From NCBI GenBank assembly GCA_949291545.1, contig CASEWB010000006.1:434001-498000 (forward strand): a stretch of DNA of 64,000 nucleotides, in the 5' to 3' direction. Below, piece after piece: positions 58,705 through 64,000 of this stretch. Origin of the DNA: an uncultured bacterium (GTDB lineage: Bacteria; Elusimicrobiota; Elusimicrobia; Elusimicrobiales; Elusimicrobiaceae). Both the position numbers and the translations under genes were made by a program. The notes under the pieces were generated by a model, which saw only the letters and a list, made by a program, of their open reading frames with translations, was not told the origin of the DNA and made no database searches. Every line of letters begins with the position of its first letter. The stretch's first letter is position 1.

Positions 58705-58743
58705 TTTATAAAAATCCCCGCTTTACGGCGGGGATTTTGTTTT
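58690..58743 (+). repeat. 54-base direct repeat, copy 1 (tRNA 3' end plus terminator)
   Basis: The repeat starts in the tRNA T arm and includes ACTGCCCACCA and the terminator stem ATCCCCGC...GCGGGGAT. It is identical over 54 bases to 58890-58943, exactly 200 bases away. Confidence 0.97.
58711..58743 (+). terminator. Terminator after tRNA-Val
   Basis: The stem AAAATCCCCGC / GCGGGGATTTT is followed by GTTTT. Confidence 0.93.
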
Positions 58744-58749
58744 AAACTA

Positions 58750-58904
58750 GGGCAGTAAGCGCACCAACTGCTTGGTGCGCGGCAGGATTTGAAAACCGCA
58801 GCGATGTGCGAGTTTGCCAGGGGCAAGGCGAGCACCGCGAGGTGGGCCGGCAAGCGGCGAGGGTCAACGAGCCGACTTGAGGGCAAACTCTGTACTGCCC
58901 ACCA
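58750..58904 (+). ncRNA. Structured tRNA-derived element with a tRNA-like acceptor stem
   Basis: The element begins GGGCAGT (58750-58756) and ends ACTGCCC plus ACCA (58894-58904), the same acceptor stem as the neighbouring tRNA-Val. Inside are a perfect nine-base hairpin GCGCACCAA/TTGGTGCGC (58759-58780), a long-range nine-base stem GAGTTTGCC/GGCAAACTC (58810-58818 with 58882-58890) and a CACC-GCGA-GGTG hairpin with a GNRA loop (58833-58844). CAGGATTTGAA (58783-58793) is the reverse complement of the tRNA T arm. There is no cloverleaf or anticodon, so it is not a normal tRNA. It may be an RNA, a miniature mobile element or a recombination relic. Confidence 0.5.
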
Positions 58905-58943
58905 TTTATAAAAATCCCCGCTTTACGGCGGGGATTTTGTTTT
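58890..58943 (+). repeat. 54-base direct repeat, copy 2
   Basis: Identical to 58690-58743, including the terminator. It closes the structured element and precedes marC. Confidence 0.97.
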
Positions 58944-59041
58944 TGTGGGCGCGCGGGTTGTTATTTTATATACTATCTATATGGCTTAAAACTGTCTGCT
59001 TTTTGGCAGGCAATTTCTATTTTAGGAGCAACTGGCAAAAT

Positions 59042-59728
59042 ATGGATTGGGGTCTGTTGGTAAACTCGTTTATTGGTATGTTGTCCATTTTAAACCCTAT
59101 CGGCAACGTGCCGATATTTTTGGAACATGTGGAAAATGAACCGCCCAAAGTGCAGCGCGCCGTAGCGCTGATGATGGCTTTGGCTATTTTCCTGCTGCTG
59201 ACGGCTTTTTTTGTGTTTGGTAACCGAATTTTAACGTTATTTGGTATCACCATTCCGGCCTTCCGTTTAGCGGGGTCCATTATTATTTTGATTGTCGGGC
59301 TGCGCATGTTGCAAGGTAAAAGCAAATTTGAAAGCCACGGCATTGAAACCGCCGCCGCCCAAGGAAATACCTTCGACCAAGCCCGCAACCGCTTAAGCCA
59401 TATTTTGGTGCCGGTAGCTATGCCGCTTTTTATCGGGCCCGGGTCTATCACCACGGCCATTTTGTATGCCGAAAAGACGACCACTTTTTCTATGGCGATG
59501 ATGATGATTGGCGTGTTGTTTTTAAGCTCGGCCATCGTGGGTGTGTGTTTGGTGGGTTCGCGGTATATTTTTAATAAAATTGGCCCGAACGGGACGCAGA
59601 TTGTCATTCGTTTTATGGGTATGATTTTGTGCGCCATTGCTATGCAATTTATGATTGACGGCATAGCGCAATTGTTGCCGGGGGTGCTGGATTCCACTTT
59701 CACCCACGCGGGCACCAGTGTAAAATAA
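59042..59728 (+). CDS. MarC-family integral membrane protein
   Basis: A 228-residue protein with six hydrophobic helices. It contains SILNPIGNVPIFLEH near the start, GITIPAFRLAGSIIILIVGLRML in the middle and VAMPLFIGPGSITT in the second half, the internal duplication of the MarC/YchE family. The physiological function of the family is unclear despite the name. ATG 59042 is used; the continuous frame extending upstream to 58814 runs through the structured repeat and is not coding. A UUCG-loop terminator follows. Confidence 0.9.
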   Translation: MDWGLLVNSFIGMLSILNPIGNVPIFLEHVENEPPKVQRAVALMMALAIFLLLTAFFVFGNRILTLFGITIPAFRLAGSIIILIVGLRMLQGKSKFESHGIETAAAQGNTFDQARNRLSHILVPVAMPLFIGPGSITTAILYAEKTTTFSMAMMMIGVLFLSSAIVGVCLVGSRYIFNKIGPNGTQIVIRFMGMILCAIAMQFMIDGIAQLLPGVLDSTFTHAGTSVK

Positions 59729-59740
59729 GCATTTTTGCAT

Positions 59741-59766
59741 AGGGCGGCTTCGGCCGCCCTTTTTTT
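59741..59766 (+). terminator. Terminator after marC
   Basis: The perfect stem AGGGCGGC / GCCGCCCT with a TTCG tetraloop is followed by T residues. Confidence 0.96.
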
Positions 59767-59782
59767 ATGTACGGGATATAAG

Positions 59783-59788
59783 TAGAAT
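59783..59788 (+). promoter_or_regulatory. -10 box of uvrB, possibly leaderless
   Basis: TAGAAT ends six bases before ATG 59795, with no Shine-Dalgarno sequence between them. Confidence 0.5.
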
Positions 59789-59794
59789 AAACGT

Positions 59795-61801
59795 ATGGAC
59801 CATTTTAAACTTGTTTCTCCCTTTAAACCCGCTGGAGACCAGCCCAAAGCCATTGCCGCACTGACGGCCGGCGTGCAGGCTGGCGTGGCGCGCCAAACGC
59901 TGCTGGGGGTGACGGGCTCCGGAAAAACGTTTACGATGGCCAACGTGATTGCCAACCTCAACCGGCCGACGCTTATTTTGTCGCCCAACAAGGTGCTGGC
60001 GGCCCAGCTGTATGCGGAATTTAAACAATTTTTCCCTGAAAACGCCGTAGAGTATTTTATTTCCTATTACGATTATTACCAGCCCGAAGCCTACATTCCG
60101 CAAACGGATACATATATCGAAAAAGATTCCGCCGTCAACGAACACATTGATAAGCTCCGCTTGAAAGCCACTACCTCGCTTTTAACGCGTAAAGATGTGG
60201 TGGTGGTGGCGTCGGTTTCGTGCATTTACAACATTGGTTCACCCGACAGTTTCCGCGAGATGCGCATTTATGTTAAAAAGGGCGCGGAAATGACGCGGTC
60301 TTCTTTATCGGGCCAGCTGATTAAAATCCAATATCACCGCGACGAAATGGAATTTTCTTCCGGCAAGTTCCGCATGCGCGGCCCTTTTACGGACGTAATG
60401 ACGCCTTACAGCCAAAACGCCATACGCGTGGAAATTGCAGGCAAAACCATTGCGCATATTTACGAAATCCACCCAATAACGGGCAACGTGCTGGCCGAGT
60501 TGGAAGAAGCGTGGATTTATCCCGCCAAGCACTTTGTGGCAACAGACGAGGATACCCAAAACGCCATTGACCAAATCCGCCGCGATTTAGATGTGCGCCA
60601 CGCGGAGCTTTTGCGGCAGGGAAAAGAATTGGAAGCCTACCGCTTAAAACAGCGCACGGAATACGATTTGGAAATGCTCCAGCAGGCCGGGTTCTGCCCG
60701 GGGATTGAAAACTATTCCCGCTATATGGACGGCCGCAAACCGGGGGAAAGGCCCTCTTGTTTGCTGGATTATTTTAAGCGCTACGACGATTTTTTGATGA
60801 TGGTGGACGAATCCCACGTTGCTTTGCCGCAGGTGCGCGGTATGTTTAACGGGGACCGCGCCCGCAAGCAAATGCTGGTGGATTTCGGCTTCCGTCTGCC
60901 TTCGGCCCTGGACAACCGTCCGCTTAAATTTGACGAATTTGAAAGCTTGCTCCCCTCCACTGTTTTTGTGTCGGCCACGCCCGGCCCGTACGAGCTGACC
61001 GTTTGCGGGAACCATATTGTGGAGCAAGTAATCCGCCCCACCGGGTTGGTGGACCCGAAAGTCTATATCCACCCCACGGCCGGGCAGATTGACCATTTGG
61101 TGGAAAAAATCACCGAGCATAAAAACCGCGGCGAACGTACGTTGGTGCTGGCATTAACCAAAAAAACGGCCGAAGATTTAAGCGCTTTCTTCACGGAAAA
61201 AAACATCAAAACCCGGTATTTGCACTCGGATATAGAAGCGTTGGACCGCGTGGAAATTTTAAAGGAATTCCGCCAAGGGAAATTTGACGTCTTGGTGGGC
61301 ATTAACCTCCTGCGCGAAGGGATTGATATCCCGCAAGTGGGGCTGGTGGCCATTTTGGGCGCCGATAACGAAGGTTTCCTGCGCAATACGACAACCCTTA
61401 TCCAAATTTCCGGCCGCGCCGCGCGCAACGCGGGAGGGGAAGTGATCTTGTATGCGGACCGGAAAACGGACTCCATCAATTATGCGCTTAACGAAATGAA
61501 CCGCCGCCGCGAACTGCAGGAAGCTTACAACAAAGAGCACCATATCACGCCCAAAACCATTCAAAAAACGGAAGTGGAGCTGAAAGAATTTGAACAGCAA
61601 GCCAAAACCAGCGCGTTTGGTATTTTAAGCCAGGCGCTGCCGGAACCGACGTTAAAAAACATCAAATCCGTAGAGAAGGATTTGGAACAGCAAATGCTCC
61701 AGGCCGCCGACGCGCTGAACTTCGAATTGGCGGCTGAACTGCGCGACAGGTTGTTTGAGCTGCGCCAAATGAGTGTGAAAGGAACCGGCAAGAAAAAATA
61801 A
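59795..61801 (+). CDS. uvrB: Excinuclease ABC subunit B
   Basis: A 668-residue helicase-fold protein of nucleotide excision repair. Walker A is GVTGSGKTFT, the beta-hairpin region is YYDYYQPEAYIPQTDTYIEKD, DEAH-like motif II reads MVDESH, and motif VI is QISGRAARN. The C-terminal UVR domain (KDLEQQMLQAADALNFELAAELRDRLFEL) contacts UvrC. Length matches the family. The birA-like gene follows 40 bases downstream. Confidence 0.98.
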   Translation: MDHFKLVSPFKPAGDQPKAIAALTAGVQAGVARQTLLGVTGSGKTFTMANVIANLNRPTLILSPNKVLAAQLYAEFKQFFPENAVEYFISYYDYYQPEAYIPQTDTYIEKDSAVNEHIDKLRLKATTSLLTRKDVVVVASVSCIYNIGSPDSFREMRIYVKKGAEMTRSSLSGQLIKIQYHRDEMEFSSGKFRMRGPFTDVMTPYSQNAIRVEIAGKTIAHIYEIHPITGNVLAELEEAWIYPAKHFVATDEDTQNAIDQIRRDLDVRHAELLRQGKELEAYRLKQRTEYDLEMLQQAGFCPGIENYSRYMDGRKPGERPSCLLDYFKRYDDFLMMVDESHVALPQVRGMFNGDRARKQMLVDFGFRLPSALDNRPLKFDEFESLLPSTVFVSATPGPYELTVCGNHIVEQVIRPTGLVDPKVYIHPTAGQIDHLVEKITEHKNRGERTLVLALTKKTAEDLSAFFTEKNIKTRYLHSDIEALDRVEILKEFRQGKFDVLVGINLLREGIDIPQVGLVAILGADNEGFLRNTTTLIQISGRAARNAGGEVILYADRKTDSINYALNEMNRRRELQEAYNKEHHITPKTIQKTEVELKEFEQQAKTSAFGILSQALPEPTLKNIKSVEKDLEQQMLQAADALNFELAAELRDRLFELRQMSVKGTGKKK

Positions 61802-61826
61802 CCCGCCGCGGGGGACGGCTTGAAAT

Positions 61827-61835
61827 TGGTAAAAT
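61827..61835 (+). promoter_or_regulatory. Extended -10 promoter of the biotin ligase-like gene, possibly leaderless
   Basis: TGGTAAAAT ends six bases before ATG 61842. No Shine-Dalgarno sequence is present. Confidence 0.5.
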
Positions 61836-61841
61836 ATAAGT

Positions 61842-62429
61842 ATGGAAGAAATAACACTCCCTTTGCAATGTGTCAAAAAAGTAATCGGCCTGGAAAAGCT
61901 GGATAGCACGCAAAACCTGGCCTTTGTGCTTGCCCAACAAGGCGAGCCGGACGGTACCTTGGTGCTGGCGTGTGAACAAACAGCCGCCCGCTGCCAAAAC
62001 GGCGGTACATTCAGCGCGGGCGAAGGCGGCGTGTATTTTACGCTGATTTTGCGCCCGGAAAGAGCGGATTTGTGCGCCCTTTCTCTTAGCAAGCAGGCCC
62101 TGCAGGCGGCGGCGGATATGCTGGCGGAAGTATGCGGCGTAAAAACCAAAATAAAAGGGTCCAATGCTGTGCTGGCGTGGGAGCCCAAAAGCCGCAAATG
62201 GAAAAAAATCGCCGGTGTGTTGGTGGAAACTTTTTTTGAAGGGAACAACCGTTTTGCGTTGGTAGGAATGGGGGTGAACGTAAATAATCGTTTGCCGGCC
62301 TCTTTAAAAGAAACAGCCGTCAGTTTAAAACAACTGATTGGGGCGGAAACCAGCAAAGAACTTTTTTTGGACGAATTGCTTAATACTTTTTGGAAGCATT
62401 ACGCTCATTGGAATGTTTCCGCTCGATAA
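61842..62429 (+). CDS. Divergent biotin-protein ligase-like protein
   Basis: A 195-residue protein of the BirA/LplA fold without the N-terminal DNA-binding domain. The start LDSTQNLA and the GDGTLVLACEQTAA-like region correspond to DSTN and EEQTAGRG; KKIAGVLVE matches the conserved KIAGIL.E. However, the biotinyl-AMP loop GRGRRG is replaced by ARCQNGG, and the KWPND motif by KGSNAV. These are the main catalytic and biotin-contacting segments, so activity may be altered or lost. The fold is likely; the enzyme function is uncertain. Confidence 0.65.
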   Translation: MEEITLPLQCVKKVIGLEKLDSTQNLAFVLAQQGEPDGTLVLACEQTAARCQNGGTFSAGEGGVYFTLILRPERADLCALSLSKQALQAAADMLAEVCGVKTKIKGSNAVLAWEPKSRKWKKIAGVLVETFFEGNNRFALVGMGVNVNNRLPASLKETAVSLKQLIGAETSKELFLDELLNTFWKHYAHWNVSAR

Positions 62430-62440
62430 TATACAGCAAT

Positions 62441-62472
62441 AAAAAATACCCGCGGGCTGCGGGTATTTTTTT
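62441..62472. terminator. Bidirectional terminator between the ligase-like and receiver genes
   Basis: ATACCCGC and GCGGGTAT form a stem, flanked by A and T tracts on both sides. It serves the two convergent genes. Confidence 0.93.
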
Positions 62473-62490
62473 GTCCGTCAAAAGAGGGAA

Positions 62491-62856
62491 CTAATCGCCC
62501 AGCGCTTGTTTGGCTTTGGCAATAAAATCCGCCAAAGCAAACGGCTTGGAGCAGAAACCTTTCACTTGCGGGTAAGTTAAAAATAACTTTTCCGACTCTA
62601 CCAACGCCGATGTGACAATGACCGGGGTGGAAGCGAGGGTTTCGTCTTCGTTCATAATTTTGATAATGCTCGCGCCGTCCAAACCAGGGAGCATCACGTC
62701 CAAAATAACCAAATGGGGATGAACTTTTTTCATCATAGCGACGGCGTCGCGGCCCGTTTGGCAGGAATACACTTCGTATCCTTCGCGGGTCAGTACCAGC
62801 GTCAGCAATTCAATAATGCTGGCTTCATCTTCTACGATTAAAATTCTTTTTTTCAT
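62491..62856 (-). CDS. Stand-alone response-regulator receiver protein
   Basis: A 121-residue CheY-like receiver domain with no output domain. Acidic residues VEDE (9-12), phospho-acceptor Asp53 in LVILDVMLPG, Thr82 in VTSA and Lys104 in FCSKPF are all in place, so phosphotransfer should work. No histidine kinase gene is nearby, so the partner is unknown. It is divergent from tilS with overlapping -10 boxes. Confidence 0.93.
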   Translation of the reverse strand: MKKRILIVEDEASIIELLTLVLTREGYEVYSCQTGRDAVAMMKKVHPHLVILDVMLPGLDGASIIKIMNEDETLASTPVIVTSALVESEKLFLTYPQVKGFCSKPFALADFIAKAKQALGD

Positions 62857-62885
62857 ACGCGTTTTCCAATGCCTCTATTTAATTT

Positions 62886-62893
62886 ATTATACT
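62886..62893. promoter_or_regulatory. Overlapping divergent -10 boxes of tilS and the receiver gene
   Basis: TATACT (plus, 62888-62893) ends seven bases before tilS ATG 62901. TATAAT (minus, 62886-62891) serves the receiver gene. Sharing bases means the two promoters probably compete. Confidence 0.5.
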
Positions 62894-62900
62894 TTTTTAT

Positions 62901-63650
62901 ATGACAAAAAAAAGTTTTAATGCGTCCGTTTTGCCTCGTATGCGGGCGTTTGCTTCCCGGCTGGTAGGGCGCGGCGACAGCGTTTTGGTAGGCCTGAGCG
63001 GCGGGGCGGATTCCGTTTGTTTGCTCCATTTTTTGCGGTATTTATCGGCCGAAAAACATTTTGCGCTGGCGGCGGCTCACATCAACCACGGTTTGCGCGG
63101 AAAAGCAGCCGCGGCGGACCAACGTTTTTGCCGGGAATTATGCAAAGAACTGAATGTGGAATTTTTAACCCTTAAAACCAATGCCAAAAAAACGGCCGAA
63201 AAATTTGATTTAAGCCCGGAGCACGGCGCCCGAAAAGCCCGTTACGAGGCGTATGTAAAGCTGGCCCGCCAATGGGGCGCCAATAAGGTGGCCCTGGGGC
63301 ACCAGCTAGACGACCAGGCCGAAACCGTTTTATTAAATTTATTGCGCGGCACCAAGGCCAAGGGCCTTGCGGGCATTCCCGTGCGCCGGCCGCTTGCTGC
63401 GGGGGTGGAAATTGTCCGCCCGCTTTTGTGCATTACGCGCGCCGAAACGGAAGCCTATTTGCAAAACAACGGCTTATCCCATGTGACAGACCAAACCAAT
63501 TTTGACGATGCCTTCACCCGCAACTGGGTGCGCGGCAAACTGCTGCCGCTGTTGGAAACCAAACAGCCGCAAATTAAACAGCATTTGGCGCTTATGGCGG
63601 AGGATATGGAAAAATTGCTGTCCGGGGAAAAAGAAAATGCTGGCGCCTGA
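62901..63650 (+). CDS. tilS: tRNA(Ile)-lysidine synthase, short form
   Basis: A 249-residue ATP-pyrophosphatase that converts C34 of the AUA-reading tRNA-Ile to lysidine. The PP-loop SGGADS is at 33-38, followed by AHINHGLRGKAAAADQRFC and the HQLDDQAETVLLNLLRG motif. FTRNWVRGKLLPLL marks the end of the catalytic domain. The C-terminal tRNA-binding domains of the 430-residue E. coli enzyme are absent, as in some compact TilS proteins. The next gene overlaps its end by 14 bases. Confidence 0.92.
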   Translation: MTKKSFNASVLPRMRAFASRLVGRGDSVLVGLSGGADSVCLLHFLRYLSAEKHFALAAAHINHGLRGKAAAADQRFCRELCKELNVEFLTLKTNAKKTAEKFDLSPEHGARKARYEAYVKLARQWGANKVALGHQLDDQAETVLLNLLRGTKAKGLAGIPVRRPLAAGVEIVRPLLCITRAETEAYLQNNGLSHVTDQTNFDDAFTRNWVRGKLLPLLETKQPQIKQHLALMAEDMEKLLSGEKENAGA

Positions 63651-64000
63651 TTATTTTGACGGAGAAACTTTTTCCGGTCTTTGCCGTTTTGTGGCGGCAG
63701 CGCCGGACGCCGTTTTTGACGGGTGCCGTTTTGAACAGTGCCGCGTAGCAGGGGCGGATTTGTCTTCTTGTTGTTTGGAGGACTGCACTTTTGTAGAGTG
63801 CGATTTGTCTTTGGCTGTTGTGAAAGGAACCGCTTTTAAGACCGTACATTTTGAACGGTGCAAACTGGAAGGCGTAAATTTTTTTGAGTGTTGCCAAACA
63901 GCACTTTCCGTTTCGTTTACCGAATGTAATTTACGGTATGCTTCGTTTTCGGGGCTGCCTTTGCGAAAGACGAATTTCCAAAACTGCTGTTTGCGGGGGG
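63637..64000 (+). CDS. Pentapeptide-repeat protein (partial, runs off the window)
   Basis: ATG 63637 opens a frame that remains open to the window end (121 codons). Semi-regular A(D/N)LxxC/F-type repeats appear: FDGCRFEQCRVAGADLSSCC, LEDCTFVECDLS and FTECNLRYASFSG. Such repeats form right-handed beta helices, some mimicking DNA and protecting gyrase, others of unknown role. An unusual number of Cys residues occupy the repeat positions. It overlaps the tilS stop by 14 bases. Confidence 0.8.
   Translation, partial: MLAPDYFDGETFSGLCRFVAAAPDAVFDGCRFEQCRVAGADLSSCCLEDCTFVECDLSLAVVKGTAFKTVHFERCKLEGVNFFECCQTALSVSFTECNLRYASFSGLPLRKTNFQNCCLRG

Noticed and set aside
58690..58943. The 54-base repeats as attL and attR of an integrated prophage or island
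   Set aside because: Only 200 bases separate the copies, with no integrase or cargo gene between or beside them; it is described as a structured element instead.
58814..59041. Upstream extension of the marC reading frame
   Set aside because: The extension reads through the structured element and a terminator, and its translation is low-complexity; the family start is at 59042.

Overview
The window looks like the replication-origin region of an anaerobic, Gram-negative bacterium, most likely a gut member of Elusimicrobiota (Elusimicrobium-like). This is an inference from gene content, not from a marker-gene comparison. An outer membrane is supported by kdsC, an hldD-type heptose epimerase, several signal-peptide beta-barrel proteins and a lipoprotein. 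An anaerobic lifestyle is supported by a five-gene superoxide reductase, rubredoxin and flavodiiron cluster. The G+C content is moderate and genes are densely packed, often with overlapping stop and start codons.

Layout. 1-9.7 kb: polyamine synthesis (end of a pyruvoyl-type arginine decarboxylase, then agmatinase), a beta-barrel gene broken by two compensating frameshifts, a minus-strand operon (CsgG-like lipoprotein, small membrane protein, serS, TPR protein), then kdsC, a second beta-barrel, a DUF1646 antiporter, an MgtC-like protein and a DegT aminotransferase. 9.7-10.1 kb has no recognisable gene. 10.1-14.2 kb: parB, parA, lepB and a glycosyltransferase on the minus strand, with three parS-like palindromes. 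14.3-17.2 kb: oxygen and peroxide defence operon (tpx, superoxide reductase, flavodiiron protein, flavin reductase, rubredoxin). 17.2-25.5 kb: dnaA, a cluster of DnaA boxes (probable oriC), dnaN, a DUF721 gene, gyrB and gyrA. Genes immediately left of dnaA run leftwards and genes to its right run rightwards, as expected for bidirectional replication from about 18.9 kb.

25.7-37.9 kb: a GH13 glycosidase; the complete F-type ATP synthase operon with an hldD-like epimerase between atpA and atpG; a PfkB sugar kinase; an SPFH protein; and a Sel1-repeat protein. 38.0-42.8 kb: the most striking region, four tandem paralogous exported proteases of the chymotrypsin fold. In all four the nucleophile serine is replaced by cysteine (G-x-C-G), and two carry a G-V-H motif resembling viral 3C proteases. 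43-51.6 kb: glyA, a deoxyhypusine-synthase-family protein, a beta-barrel, a DoxX-like protein, dnaX, recR, a ComEC-like channel protein and a nucleoside deaminase. 51.7-58.5 kb: an unknown exported protein, then a peptidoglycan-recycling operon on the minus strand (AI-2E-type permease, ampG, murQ, anmK, nagZ). 58.6-64 kb: tRNA-Val with a duplicated 3' end and a structured tRNA-derived element, marC, uvrB, a divergent biotin ligase, a lone receiver protein, tilS and the start of a pentapeptide-repeat gene.

Several genes have a -10 box ending exactly 6 bases before ATG and no Shine-Dalgarno sequence, which suggests leaderless transcripts. All functional names come from motif and family recognition by eye; no database search was run.
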